Positions 18,792 to 28,203 of a stretch of DNA of 64,000 nucleotides are shown here, piece after piece. The stretch covers positions 17,355 through 81,354 of the forward strand of contig NZ_LFXL01000040.1 of NCBI RefSeq assembly GCF_001270745.1, read 5' to 3'. Each line of letters starts with the position of its first letter. Positions within the stretch are counted from its first letter, which is position 1. The notes under the pieces are model-generated. The model worked only from the letters and a program-made list of their open reading frames with translations. It was not told where the DNA came from and searched no databases. Made by a program: the position numbers and the translations under genes. Source of the DNA: Jiangella muralis. Lineage in GTDB: Bacteria > Actinomycetota > Actinomycetes > Jiangellales > Jiangellaceae.

Positions 18792-21572
18792 TCAAGTGTC
18801 GAGGAGCTCGGCCAGGTGGACGCCGCGCCGGCCGGCCAGCTGCTCGGCCTGGGTGCGGCAGGAGAACCCGTCCGCGAGCAGCACGGCGCCGGGCGCGGCC
18901 CGCAGCGCCGGCAGCAGCCCGTTCTCGGCGACCGCGACCGAGACGTCGTAGTGCCCGGCCTCCATGCCGAAGTTGCCGGCCAGGCCGCAGCAGCCGGCGA
19001 TCGTGGTGACGTCGGCACCGGCCCGGCGCAGCACGCGCAGGTCGGCGTCGTAGCCCGCGGTGGCGTGCTGGTGGCAGTGCGGCTGAGCGACGACGGCAGT
19101 GCCGGCCAGGTCCGGTGGAGCCCAGTCGCCGGCGTCGTCGAGCAACTCGGCCAGCGTGCGGGTGGCGGCGGCGACGGTGCGCGCGCGGGGGTCGTCGCCG
19201 AGCAGTTCGACCAGGTCCGACCGCAGCACGGCGGTGCACGACGGCTCCAGCCCGACGATCGGCGTACCGGCCCGGGCGTGCGGCTCGAACGCCGCCAGCA
19301 GCCGGCGCAGCCGCGCCTTCGCGTGGTCCAGCTGGCCGGTGCTGATCCAGGTGAGCGCGCAGCACACCTCGCCCGCGGAGACGGTGACGGCGTACCCGGC
19401 CGCGGTGAGCAGGCGGACGGCGGCCCGGGCGGCGCCGGGGGAGTACGCGTCGGTGAACGAGTCGACCCAGAGCAGCACGGGCCCGCGTCGCGCCGACTGC
19501 GCCGGTGCGAGCCGGTTCCGGCGCCACCACCGGCGGAACGGTTCTCGCGCGAACCGGGGCACGTCGCGGCGCGGGTCCAGGCCGCCCAGCCGCAGCAGTG
19601 CACGTCGCAGCGGCCGGATCGCCAGCACCGCGTTGACCGCACGCGGCGCCAGCCCGGCCAGCCGCGCCCACGACGGCAGCCGGCCGAGCAGGTAGTGCCG
19701 TGCCGGCCGGAGCCGGCCGCGGTAGGCGCGGTACAGCAGCTCGGACTTGTAGGTCGCCATGTCGACGCCGGTGGGGCAGTCCGAGCCGCAGGCCTTGCAG
19801 GACAGGCACAGGTCCAGCGCGTCGTGCACCTCCGCCGCCCGCCAGCCGCCGTCCACCAGCGTGCCGTTGGCCAGCTCCTGCAGGACCCGGGCCCGGCCCC
19901 GCGTGGAGTCCTTCTCGTCGCGGGTGGCGAGGTAGGACGGGCACATGAAGCCGCCCGCCGCCGACGTGTCCGCCCGGCACTTCCCGACGCCGACGCAACG
20001 GTGCACGGCGGTGGTGAGGTCGCCGTCGTCCGCGGCGAACCGGAACCCGCCGTCGGCGGGCAGCGGCCGGGCCGCGGGGCGGCGCAGCTGCGCGTCCACC
20101 GGCGCGGGCCGCACCACGACACCGGGGTTCAGCAGGTCGTGCGGGTCGAACAGGCCCTTGAACCGCTCGAACAGCGCGATCGCGGCCGGCGAGTACATCA
20201 GCGGCAGCAGCTCGCCGCGGGCCCGGCCGTCGCCGTGCTCACCCGACAACGAGCCGCCGTGCGACGCGACCAGCCGGGCCGCGTCGACGAGGAACGGCCG
20301 CAACCGCCCCGGCGCGCCGGCCAGCGGGAGGTCCAGCCGCACGTGCACGCAGCCGTCGCCGAAGTGCCCGAACAGCAGGCCGTCCAGCCCGTGCTGCGCG
20401 AGCAGGTCGTCGAAGTCGCGCAGGTAGGCGCCGAGCCGCTCCGGCGGGACGGCGGCGTCCTCCCAGCCCGGCCAGGCCGGGGCGCCGGCCGGCGTGCGCC
20501 CGGCCAGCCCGGCGCCGTCCTCGCGGATCCGCCACAGCGCGGCCGCCTCCGGTCCCGCGCCCACGACGCGGCTCGCGAGCGCCCCCGCACCGGCCGCGAC
20601 GCTGCGGGCGGCGGCCAGCGCCGCGGCCTGGTCCTCGCCGCCGACCTCGACCAGCAGCCAGCCGGCCCCGGCCGGCAGCTCCGGCACCCGGCCGCGGTGC
20701 CGCCGCACGACGTCGACCAGCCGCCGGTCCAGGCCCTCGACGGCGAGCGGCCGGTGCGCCAGCAGCGACGGGACGGCGTCGGCGGCGGCCGCCATGGTGG
20801 GGTACCCGAGCACCGCCAGCGCCCGTGCCGGCGCGACCGGCACCAGCCGCACCCGCGCGCCCAGCAGCAGCCCGCAGGTCCCCTCGGTCCCGGTCAGCGC
20901 CTTGGCGAGGTCGCCGCCGCGCTCGGGCAGCAGGTGCTGCAGGCCGTACCCGGAGACCTGGCGGCCGAACCGGCCCAGCTCGGTGCGCAGCACGGCGAGC
21001 TCCGAGCCGACCAGGTCGGCCAGCCCCGGCACCGGGTCCAGGCCGCGACCGGCGGTGAACCGCCGCCCGGCGCCGTCCAGCCAGTCCAGCTCCACGACGT
21101 TGTCAGCGGTGCTGCCGTGGGCGACGGCGCGCGGCCCGCACGCGTTGTTCCCGATCATCCCGCCGACCGTGCAGCGCGCCTGGGTGGACGGGTCGGGCCC
21201 GAACCGCAGGCCGTACGGCGCGGCCGTCGCCTGCAGGTGCGCCAGGACGACGCCCGGCTGCACCTGCGCCGTCGCGCCGTCCGGGTCGACCTCCAGCACC
21301 CGGTTCAGGTGCCGGGAGAAGTCCACGACGATGCCCGCCCCGATCGCGTTGCCGGCCACCGACGTGCCACCGCCACGCGCCGTCAGCGCGACCCCGGTCT
21401 GCCGGGCCACCTCCGCCGCGGCGAGGACGTCGTCGACGTGGCGCGGGAACACCACGGCGCGCGGCACCACCCGGTAGTTCGAGGCGTCCGACGAGTACTC
21501 CGCGCGGCGCCGGTTCGACGCGTCGACACCGCCCGGCACGGCGCGTTCCAGGAGGTGGACGAGGTCGGTCAC
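18792..21572 (-). CDS. FAD- and Fe-S-dependent D-2-hydroxyacid dehydrogenase (GlcD-GlcF fusion, YdiJ-like)
   Basis: A 926-residue fusion. The N-terminal half is a PCMH-type FAD domain (ARGGGTSVAGNAIG and VGGMIGNNACGPR) plus its FAD-oxidase C-terminal domain (SGEHGDGRARG, the substrate-pocket motif). The second half has two 4Fe-4S clusters (CVGVGKC with a later MCP, and CLSCKACGSDCP). It ends with two cysteine-rich CCG motifs (CCALTW, CCGLAGNFG) as in GlpC/GlcF. YdiJ-type enzymes oxidise D-2-hydroxyglutarate or D-lactate and pass electrons to quinone. The GTG start at 21572 overlaps the preceding stop by 4 bp. It probably oxidises a D-2-hydroxyacid produced by the pathway. Confidence 0.88.
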   Translation of the reverse strand: MTDLVHLLERAVPGGVDASNRRRAEYSSDASNYRVVPRAVVFPRHVDDVLAAAEVARQTGVALTARGGGTSVAGNAIGAGIVVDFSRHLNRVLEVDPDGATAQVQPGVVLAHLQATAAPYGLRFGPDPSTQARCTVGGMIGNNACGPRAVAHGSTADNVVELDWLDGAGRRFTAGRGLDPVPGLADLVGSELAVLRTELGRFGRQVSGYGLQHLLPERGGDLAKALTGTEGTCGLLLGARVRLVPVAPARALAVLGYPTMAAAADAVPSLLAHRPLAVEGLDRRLVDVVRRHRGRVPELPAGAGWLLVEVGGEDQAAALAAARSVAAGAGALASRVVGAGPEAAALWRIREDGAGLAGRTPAGAPAWPGWEDAAVPPERLGAYLRDFDDLLAQHGLDGLLFGHFGDGCVHVRLDLPLAGAPGRLRPFLVDAARLVASHGGSLSGEHGDGRARGELLPLMYSPAAIALFERFKGLFDPHDLLNPGVVVRPAPVDAQLRRPAARPLPADGGFRFAADDGDLTTAVHRCVGVGKCRADTSAAGGFMCPSYLATRDEKDSTRGRARVLQELANGTLVDGGWRAAEVHDALDLCLSCKACGSDCPTGVDMATYKSELLYRAYRGRLRPARHYLLGRLPSWARLAGLAPRAVNAVLAIRPLRRALLRLGGLDPRRDVPRFAREPFRRWWRRNRLAPAQSARRGPVLLWVDSFTDAYSPGAARAAVRLLTAAGYAVTVSAGEVCCALTWISTGQLDHAKARLRRLLAAFEPHARAGTPIVGLEPSCTAVLRSDLVELLGDDPRARTVAAATRTLAELLDDAGDWAPPDLAGTAVVAQPHCHQHATAGYDADLRVLRRAGADVTTIAGCCGLAGNFGMEAGHYDVSVAVAENGLLPALRAAPGAVLLADGFSCRTQAEQLAGRRGVHLAELLDT

Positions 21573-22588
21573 CGCCGTCCCAGTTCGAGGTCCGCCGGGT
21601 CGATCAGGTTGAGCAGCGGCTCGCCCGCGAGGTGACGGGCCAGGTTGCGGTGGAACAGCTCCCACAGCCGGGGCAGGAAGTACGTGCTGCCGGTGGAGCC
21701 GGAGACGTGCGGGGTGACGACGGTGTTGTCGAGGTCCCACGTCGGGTCGTCCGGCTGCAGTGGCGAACGGTAGTGGGTGTCGAGGGCCGCACCGGCGATC
21801 CCGCCCGATGCCAGCGCGTCGCGCAGCGCCCGCTCGTCCACCACGTGCGCCCGGGCCGGGTTGAGCAGCACCGCGTGCGACGGCAGCGCCGCCAGCGCCG
21901 CGGCGTCGACCAGCCCGCGGGTCGACGACGTCGACGGCGTCGCGACGACCAGGTAGTCGAGGCCGGCGTAGAAGTCGGCGCTGTGGTCGAAGCCGAACGC
22001 GCGGTCCGGCTCCGGCCAGTCCGACGCCGCCCGGTCCAGCGGGTCGAACCGGCCCGTGCGCGGTCCCGGTGCGGAGCGGGTCAGCGTCCAGATCTCCAGC
22101 CCGGCCGCCCGCGCCAGCCGGGCCGCCTCCTGGCCGACGTTGCCGTACCCGACGAAGCCCACCCGCCCGCCGCGCAGCTCCGCCTGGAACGCGGCCGCCC
22201 GGTTCCAGCGCCGGGCCCGCTGGTCGGCCAGCATGGCCGGGAGCCGCCGCCGGAGGGTGAGCATCATCAGCAGGCACCACTCGGCGATCGGGATGTCGTT
22301 GACCCCGCTGGCGTTGGTGACGGCGACGTCCGGGCTCAGCGGCGTGCCGGCCAGCTGGGCGTAGCCGGCCGACCCGAGCTGCAGCCAGCGCAGCGCCGCC
22401 AGGTCCTCGACGCCGGCGGGGACGTGGTCGGCGAACAGGACGGTCGCGGTGCGGGCCAGCGGGCCGGGCAGCCGGTCGCCCGGGCCGTACGGTGCGATGA
22501 CGTCGACGCGCGCCGCGCCCACGAGGTCGCGCACCCGGCGCAGGCCGTCGTCGTCGACCGGCTGGGCCACCACGAGGTGCTCGGTCAC
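21569..22588 (-). CDS. D-isomer-specific 2-hydroxyacid dehydrogenase (NAD-dependent), first copy
   Basis: A 339-residue protein of the D-2-hydroxyacid dehydrogenase family. The nucleotide site is GFVGYGNVGQEAARLAR. The catalytic Arg is in LLNPARAHVVDE (usual NxARG) and the active-site His in VVTPHVSGST. The substrate-side N-terminal domain is present and the length is normal. The GTG start is 4 bp beyond the downstream stop of the dehydratase gene. A second family member is encoded at 30452-31450, only distantly similar, so they are unlikely to be simple duplicates. Confidence 0.87.
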   Translation of the reverse strand: MTEHLVVAQPVDDDGLRRVRDLVGAARVDVIAPYGPGDRLPGPLARTATVLFADHVPAGVEDLAALRWLQLGSAGYAQLAGTPLSPDVAVTNASGVNDIPIAEWCLLMMLTLRRRLPAMLADQRARRWNRAAAFQAELRGGRVGFVGYGNVGQEAARLARAAGLEIWTLTRSAPGPRTGRFDPLDRAASDWPEPDRAFGFDHSADFYAGLDYLVVATPSTSSTRGLVDAAALAALPSHAVLLNPARAHVVDERALRDALASGGIAGAALDTHYRSPLQPDDPTWDLDNTVVTPHVSGSTGSTYFLPRLWELFHRNLARHLAGEPLLNLIDPADLELGRR

Positions 22589-22592
22589 CGGC

Positions 22593-23813
22593 TCAGCTCC
22601 GCAGCTGCTTGCCGGGGACGCTGGAGAACTCCTCCATGCCGGGCCGGAACGGGAAGCGCGCCTTGACGTCGTCGCTGAGGTCGACGCCCAGCCCGGGCGC
22701 CTGCGGCGGCAGCACGTGGCCGTCCTCGATGACCAGGTTGTCGCCCCAGAGCAGCGTGTGCAGCTCACCGGCGTCCGGCGGGATCTCGACGATCAGGGCC
22801 GACGGCGACGCGAACGCCGCGTGCACGTTCTGCATGACGCCCACACCGGCGCTCCAGGCGTGCGAGGCGACGCTCGCCCCGCGCTCGGCGGCGAGCCGGC
22901 CGACGTCGACGAACTCGGACAGCCCGAGCCAGGACGCGTCCGGCTGCGCCACCGCGAACGCATCGCGGACCAGCCAGAGCCGGAACTCGTCGTAGCTGCT
23001 CAGCTGCTCGCCGCCGGCCACCGGGATGGGCGACACCCGGGTCAGCTCGGCGTACTCGTCCGGGTCGCGGTACGCGAGTGGCTCCTCGAAGAACGTCAGG
23101 TCGTAGGGTTCGAGCGCGGTGAGCACGGCCGTCGCGGTCGCGAGGTCCCAGCGGGCGGTGCCGTCGCGGTGGCCCATGTGACCGTCGAGCATGATGGCGA
23201 CGTCCTTGCCGGCGTGGGCGCGCAGCAGCTCCAGCTTCTCCACCTCGACCTGCGCCGCGCCCTCGGGGCCGCCCGGCGCCGGGACGGGGCGCCGCTCGGC
23301 CATGTCGAGGTAGCCGGAGGCGACCTTCACCGCGGTGAAGCCGAGCTCGAGGTACCGGTCGACCTTGCGGGTGAGCTGGTCGGGCGGCCACGGCGACGGC
23401 CCGCCGGTGGCGTAGGCGGGCAGCCGGTCGTAGCGGGCGCCGCCGAGCAGCTGGTGCACCGGGACGCCCTCGGCCTTCCCGGCGAGGTCCCACAGCGCCG
23501 CCTCGACGCCGGAGATGACCGCCGCGCCGACGCCCACCCGGGCGAAGTAGGCCAGGCTCTGCCGCATGCGGGCGGTGAGCGCGCGCGGATCGAGGGTCTC
23601 GGCGGCGAGCAGGATCGGGCGGACGTAGTCGACCACCGGGCCGATCAGCTCGGGCGCGAAGTAGCCCGCGTACGTCTCGCCCACGCCCGTCAGCCCGGCA
23701 TCGGTGCGCAGCTCGACGAACCCGGCCGTGCGGGTGCGCTTGGCGAAGGTGATCCACGGATCGTTGCTCGACGGCCCGGTGAGCAGGACCGGGCTGACCT
23801 CGGTGATGCGCAT
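22593..23813 (-). CDS. Mandelate racemase/muconate lactonizing enzyme-family (enolase superfamily) dehydratase
   Basis: A 406-residue enolase-superfamily enzyme. The N-terminal capping domain (MRITEVSPVLLTGP onward) is followed by a barrel. The barrel has the lysine-bearing strand (FTAVKVASG), metal ligands Asp (MLDGHMGH), Glu (FFEEPL) and Glu (AGGEQLS), and the general-acid/base His region (SHAWSAGV). Many such proteins dehydrate sugar acids to 2-keto-3-deoxy acids. The ATG at 23813 is chosen because the longer frame would translate through the promoter and operator. The predicted transcription start lies at or next to this ATG. It is the first gene of the leftward island operon. Confidence 0.87.
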   Translation of the reverse strand: MRITEVSPVLLTGPSSNDPWITFAKRTRTAGFVELRTDAGLTGVGETYAGYFAPELIGPVVDYVRPILLAAETLDPRALTARMRQSLAYFARVGVGAAVISGVEAALWDLAGKAEGVPVHQLLGGARYDRLPAYATGGPSPWPPDQLTRKVDRYLELGFTAVKVASGYLDMAERRPVPAPGGPEGAAQVEVEKLELLRAHAGKDVAIMLDGHMGHRDGTARWDLATATAVLTALEPYDLTFFEEPLAYRDPDEYAELTRVSPIPVAGGEQLSSYDEFRLWLVRDAFAVAQPDASWLGLSEFVDVGRLAAERGASVASHAWSAGVGVMQNVHAAFASPSALIVEIPPDAGELHTLLWGDNLVIEDGHVLPPQAPGLGVDLSDDVKARFPFRPGMEEFSSVPGKQLRS

Positions 23814-23821
23814 GCCGCCAT

Positions 23822-23848
23822 CAGATATGGAATCCGGTGCCATGTCAA
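23822..23848 (-). promoter_or_regulatory. Promoter with embedded IclR-type operator for the leftward operon
   Basis: On the minus strand, TTGACA (23843-23848) and TATCTG (23822-23827) flank exactly a 15-bp near-palindrome (23828-23842), TGGCACCGGATTCCA. The same layout recurs at 23906 and 37136. The ATG follows only 8 bases after the -10, so the mRNA is probably leaderless. Confidence 0.75.
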
Positions 23849-23905
23849 GGTCGGAATCAGCCGCCCGCTGACCGCCGTCGGCGCTGTCGAGCGGCACGGC
23901 CACCC

Positions 23906-23932
23906 TTGACATGGAATCAGCTTCCATGAATT
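23906..23932 (+). promoter_or_regulatory. Promoter with embedded IclR-type operator for the rightward operon
   Basis: TTGACA (23906-23911), then the palindrome TGGAATCAGCTTCCA (23912-23926), then TGAATT (23927-23932). The -10 is weak, so activation or an alternative spacing is possible. The palindrome fills the whole 15-bp spacer, so a bound protein would block RNA polymerase. Confidence 0.7.
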
Positions 23933-23982
23933 CTCATGCCCACCTTTCCGCGATGTCCGGTTCGACGAACAGGAGACAGTCG

Positions 23983-26094
23983 ATGGACGAGATCAGGTTC
24001 TCCCGGCGCGCAGGGCTGGCCGGGGCGGTGGCGGGCGGTCTCACCCTGGCCGGCGCCGGGACCCTCACCGGTACGGCCGCGTCGGCGACAGAGGTGCACT
24101 GGACCGACGACCTGGACGAACTGACGCTCTTCGCGTTCGACCAGGTGTCCATCCCGTCGGTGCAGAACCTCAAGCTGGAGATGCGCGACCCCGTCAAGCA
24201 TCCGGCCAACCCGGTCGTCCCGCGCGGCGAGGCCGGTGCGCCGGACTCCTGGGCGGTGCAGTTCTACGGCTCGGTCATCAAGGTCGGCGACGTGTACCGC
24301 ATGTGGTACTGCGCCGTCAGCGCGGAGGAGCGCGCGGAGCACACCGGCGGCAGCACGTCCGCGCTGTGGCGGGTGGCGTACGCCGAGAGCACCGACGGCG
24401 TCACCTGGACCAAGCCCGACCTCGGCCTGGTCGAGTTCCGCGGCAGCACGCACAACAACCTGGTCCGGATGGACCCGCCGATCGGCGTGCTCAACCTCAA
24501 GGTCCTGTACGAGCCCGACGACGACCCGAGCCGCCGCTACAAGATGGGCTGCCACGTCTACTGGCAGAACAAGGGCAACCGGCACGGGACGCTCGCGGTC
24601 TACGCCAGCCCGGACGGCCTGACGTGGACGTCGCTCACCGACATCGCGCCGGTCGAGGCCGAGATGGTGCCCGACGAGCTGCTGCTGCCGGCCTTCCACG
24701 CCGAGCCGGTCGGCGGGCTCTACAACTGGAAGGGCACCTACTACGCCAGCGGCCAGAACGGCATCGGCGCGGTGCGGCCGATCCACGGCCGGGCCGGGCG
24801 CACCTGGGAGTCCGGCGACTTCACGACCTGGCAGCAGACCAGCACGCTGACCTGGATCCGGCACCAGCAGCACACGCTCCTCGGTCCCGGCCGCAGCCTC
24901 GACGGCGAGCAGCAGCACGAGGGCGTCAGCGTGTGGAACCGCGGCAACGTCCTGCTCGGCGTGGTCGGCCGCTGGCACGGCGACATGAGCTGGCAGAACG
25001 TCACCATCGACCTCGGCTTCCTGGTCAGCAACGACGGCATGGCATTCCGCGAGCCGGCGCACGAGTGGACGTTCATCCCGCGTGGCGGCGACGGCGCACC
25101 GGCCGAGCTCGTCGCGAACGCGTCATTCGAGACGCTCGACGGCGACGGCTGGCCGACACCGTGGACGCTCGACGCCAACCGCGGCCAGACCGCGGCCGCG
25201 AGCACCGGCCGGGCCCGCACCGGCAGCACCAGCCTGCGGGTCGAGAACGTCGCCGGGACGTCCATCGGCGTGCGTACGCCCAAGCTGCCGGCCGCCGAGG
25301 GCGTCGAGTACACCGCGTCGATGTGGGCGCTCACCGAGTCCGGCACCCCCGCCCAGCTGTACGTGGACTTCTACGACGACGGCGGCCGGCGGCTGGCGAA
25401 CCACTTCGTCCAGCCCGAGCCGTCCGCCGACTGGGCCGAGGTGACGCTGAGCGCCACCGCGCCGGCCGGCACCGCCACCCTCGACGTCATGATCTACGGC
25501 TCCACGGCGGCGGTCGGGGTCTCCTTCCACGACGACGTCGCCGTCAGCCGGCCCGGCGCCGGCGAGGGCGAGCCCGAGTGGGACCGCGGCGGCGTCATCC
25601 AGGGCCAGGGCTTCGAGAACGTTGGCGACGAGACGTTCGTCTACTACGGCGCCTGGGACCCGCGGGTGAACATCCCCGGCGTCCCGCTGCCGCCGCGCGG
25701 CGGCGTCGGCATCGCCGTGCTGCCGAAGGACCGGTTCGGCGACCTCACGGTCGACCTGCGCGGCGAGGGATCCGGCGACTACCAGATTCCCGAGGTCACC
25801 AGCGAGTTCATCACCGCGACGATCGTGCTGGGCGCGCGGCACCGGCGGCCGAAGTTCCACGTCAACGCCGAGGGCCTGGGCGACGGCGCGACGCTGCGGT
25901 TCGAGCTGCTGGAGCACGACTTCACCCCGATCCCCGGCTACTCCGGCGCCGACGCGGCGGTCGTGGCCACCGACGGGTTCCGCGCGCCGCTCTCCTGGGG
26001 ACGCGGCCGGCTCCCGGAGAAGGTCCGCATCCGCGGCTTCTTCGACGGCGAGCAGAACACCTCCATCAAGCTCAGCGCGATCTACGTCGACTGA
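23983..26094 (+). CDS. Tat-exported five-bladed beta-propeller glycosidase-like protein with inserted carbohydrate-binding module, paralogue A
   Basis: A 703-residue protein. Residues 1-35 are a Tat signal (FSRRAGLAG). The propeller resembles GH32/GH43-type glycosidase folds: MWYCAVS, VAYAESTDGVTWTKPDLGLV, GSTHNNLV and YASPDGLTW repeats. At about 375-525 a jelly-roll carbohydrate-binding-like module is inserted (NASFETLDGDGWPTPWTLD ... SFHDDVAV), after which the interrupted blade resumes (GQGFENVGDETFVYYGAWD). A C-terminal beta-sandwich ends the protein. AGGAGACA precedes the ATG. It is followed 10 bp later by paralogue B. It probably binds or cleaves an extracellular glycoside. No catalytic residue pair can be assigned with confidence. 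Confidence 0.8.
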   Translation: MDEIRFSRRAGLAGAVAGGLTLAGAGTLTGTAASATEVHWTDDLDELTLFAFDQVSIPSVQNLKLEMRDPVKHPANPVVPRGEAGAPDSWAVQFYGSVIKVGDVYRMWYCAVSAEERAEHTGGSTSALWRVAYAESTDGVTWTKPDLGLVEFRGSTHNNLVRMDPPIGVLNLKVLYEPDDDPSRRYKMGCHVYWQNKGNRHGTLAVYASPDGLTWTSLTDIAPVEAEMVPDELLLPAFHAEPVGGLYNWKGTYYASGQNGIGAVRPIHGRAGRTWESGDFTTWQQTSTLTWIRHQQHTLLGPGRSLDGEQQHEGVSVWNRGNVLLGVVGRWHGDMSWQNVTIDLGFLVSNDGMAFREPAHEWTFIPRGGDGAPAELVANASFETLDGDGWPTPWTLDANRGQTAAASTGRARTGSTSLRVENVAGTSIGVRTPKLPAAEGVEYTASMWALTESGTPAQLYVDFYDDGGRRLANHFVQPEPSADWAEVTLSATAPAGTATLDVMIYGSTAAVGVSFHDDVAVSRPGAGEGEPEWDRGGVIQGQGFENVGDETFVYYGAWDPRVNIPGVPLPPRGGVGIAVLPKDRFGDLTVDLRGEGSGDYQIPEVTSEFITATIVLGARHRRPKFHVNAEGLGDGATLRFELLEHDFTPIPGYSGADAAVVATDGFRAPLSWGRGRLPEKVRIRGFFDGEQNTSIKLSAIYVD

Positions 26095-26104
26095 GGGGGC
26101 CGGG

Positions 26105-28183
26105 ATGGAGTCCGTGCGATTCACCCGGCGGGCCGGGCTCGCCGGTGCCGCGGCCGGCGGCCTCGCGCTGGCCGGCGTCCGGTCCGCCGGCGCCGCCGAG
26201 GTGGCGGCCACGTCCGTGCCGAGCGGCGAGATCACGATCTTCGCGTTCGACCAGGTGTCCATTCCGTTCGTGCAGAACCTGAAGGTGGAGCTGCGCACGC
26301 CGTCGAAGCACCCGGCCAACCCGGTCGTCCCGCGCGGCGGGCCGGGCGAGCCCGACTCGTGGGCCGCGCAGTTCTACGGCTCGGTGATCAAGATCGGCAG
26401 CACCTACCGCATGTGGTACACGGCGGTGGGCGACGAGCGGGACGAGTTCGGCGGCCGGCCCGAGTGGTGGAAGGTCGCCTACGCCGAGAGCACCGACGGC
26501 GTCACCTGGACGAAGCCGGACCTCGGGCTGGTGACCTACCGCGGCAGCACCGCCAACAACCTGGTGCGCATGACCCCCGGCGTCGGGGTGCAGAACGTCA
26601 AGGTCCTCTACGAGCCCGACGACCCCGATCCGGACCTGCGCTACAAGCTGGCGGCGCACGTCTACTGGGACAACCGGGGCAACAACCACGGCACGCTGGC
26701 GCTGTTCGGCAGCCCGGACGGCCTCGACTGGACGTCGCTGACCGGCATCACCCCGGTGGACTTCACGCTCGAGCCGGGCGACCTGGTGCTGCCGGCGCTG
26801 CACGCCGAACCGGTCGGCGGCCTGTACACGTGGGAGGGGAACTACCACCTGTCCGGGCAGAACGGGAACCCGTCGGTGCGGCCGTACCACGGGCGCGTGG
26901 GCCGCGGCTGGATCTCCGGCGACTTCGTCACCTGGTCGCAGACGAACGTCATGAGCTTCGCCCGCACCGAGCAGCACACGCTGCTCGGCGCCGGGCGGAG
27001 CCTCGAGGGTGAGCAGCAGCACGAGGGCATCAGCGTCTGGAACCGGGGCAACGTGCTGATCGGCACCGTCGGCCGCTGGCACGGCGCCGCCGACTGGGAC
27101 GACGTCAGCATCGACCTCGGCTTCGTCATCAGCAACGACGGCGTGAACTTCCGCGAGCCGGCGCACGAGGTCACCTTCCTGGAGCGCGGCGGGCTGGCCC
27201 CGCCGGTCACGGTCGGCAACCCGTCGTTCGAGGACCTCGCCGGTGGCTGGCCGGTGGGGTGGACCCTGGACCCGCCGCCGCGTGGCCAGACCGCGTCGAG
27301 CAGCACCGCGCAGACGCACACCGGCGCCCGGAGCCTGCGGGTGCAGAACGTCGCCGGGACGCCCATCGGCGTGCGCTCGGCGCGGCTGCCGGCCCAGCCC
27401 GGCGTGCCGTACACGGCGTCGATGTGGGTGCTGACCGAGAGCGGCACCCCGTCGCAGCTGTACCTGGAGTTCTTCAACGCCGCCGGCACCCGGATCGGCT
27501 CGCAGTTCGTCCAGCCGGCCGCGGGCGGGACCTGGCAGCAGGTCTCGGTGACCGCGACGGCGCCGCCCGGGACGCAGACCCTCGACGTCATGGTCTGGGG
27601 CACGACGGCCGCGGCCGGGGTGTCCTACCACGACGACATCACCGTGGTGCCGGTCGACTGGGACGCCGGCGGCCTGCTGCAGGGCCAGGGGTTCGAGCAC
27701 GTCGGCGACGAGACGTTCGTCTACTACGGCGCCTGGGACCCGCGCACCAGCGACGACCCGGAGCCGCGCGCCGGGCGGGGCGGCGTCGGCATCGCCGTGC
27801 TGCCGAAGGACCGGTTCGGCGACCTCGTGGTCGACCTGCGCGCCAAGGGGTCCGGGGACTACCAGCTGCCCGAGATCACCAGCGAGTTCCTGACCGCGCC
27901 GATCGACATCGGCAGCCAGGCCGCGGCGCCGGACGCGTTCGTCAACGTCGAGGGGCTCGGCCCGGACGCGACCCTGCGGCTGGAGGTGCTCGACGACAAT
28001 CTCACGCCGTTGGCCGGCTACTCGGGGACGGACACCGCGGTGGTCGCGACCGACGGGTTCCGCACGCCGGTCACGTGGCCGGGGACGGCGGCGCCGCCGG
28101 AGCGGATCCGGATCCGCGGCGTCTTCGCCGGCACCGCGAACACGACCATCAAGCTCAGCGCGATCTACCTCGTCCTGCCGTGA
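26105..28183 (+). CDS. Tat-exported beta-propeller glycosidase-like protein with inserted carbohydrate-binding module, paralogue B
   Basis: A 692-residue tandem paralogue of the preceding gene, clearly alignable throughout: Tat signal FTRRAGLAG, FAFDQVSIPFVQNLK, AYAESTDGVTWTKPDLGLV and GVGIAVLPKDRFGDL. The binding module is inserted at the same place (about 368-517, NPSFEDLAGGWPVGW ... SYHDDITV). The pair arose by tandem duplication and has diverged enough to suggest different linkages or subunits. Start ATG at 26105 follows a GGGGGCCGGG purine-rich stretch. It is likely co-transcribed with its neighbours. Confidence 0.8.
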   Translation: MESVRFTRRAGLAGAAAGGLALAGVRSAGAAEVAATSVPSGEITIFAFDQVSIPFVQNLKVELRTPSKHPANPVVPRGGPGEPDSWAAQFYGSVIKIGSTYRMWYTAVGDERDEFGGRPEWWKVAYAESTDGVTWTKPDLGLVTYRGSTANNLVRMTPGVGVQNVKVLYEPDDPDPDLRYKLAAHVYWDNRGNNHGTLALFGSPDGLDWTSLTGITPVDFTLEPGDLVLPALHAEPVGGLYTWEGNYHLSGQNGNPSVRPYHGRVGRGWISGDFVTWSQTNVMSFARTEQHTLLGAGRSLEGEQQHEGISVWNRGNVLIGTVGRWHGAADWDDVSIDLGFVISNDGVNFREPAHEVTFLERGGLAPPVTVGNPSFEDLAGGWPVGWTLDPPPRGQTASSSTAQTHTGARSLRVQNVAGTPIGVRSARLPAQPGVPYTASMWVLTESGTPSQLYLEFFNAAGTRIGSQFVQPAAGGTWQQVSVTATAPPGTQTLDVMVWGTTAAAGVSYHDDITVVPVDWDAGGLLQGQGFEHVGDETFVYYGAWDPRTSDDPEPRAGRGGVGIAVLPKDRFGDLVVDLRAKGSGDYQLPEITSEFLTAPIDIGSQAAAPDAFVNVEGLGPDATLRLEVLDDNLTPLAGYSGTDTAVVATDGFRTPVTWPGTAAPPERIRIRGVFAGTANTTIKLSAIYLVLP

Positions 28184-28203
28184 CCAGTGAAGGAGAACCG
28201 ACG

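Noticed and set aside
17884..19998. Long N-terminal extension of the PIG-L gene (704 codons)
   Set aside because: The extra part lies in a shadow frame of the FAD/Fe-S gene, while a good ribosome site and the family start are at 18726.
18729..21635. 968-codon forward frame
   Set aside because: It is antisense to the FAD/Fe-S dehydrogenase, with repetitive Gln/Arg/Pro composition typical of shadows.
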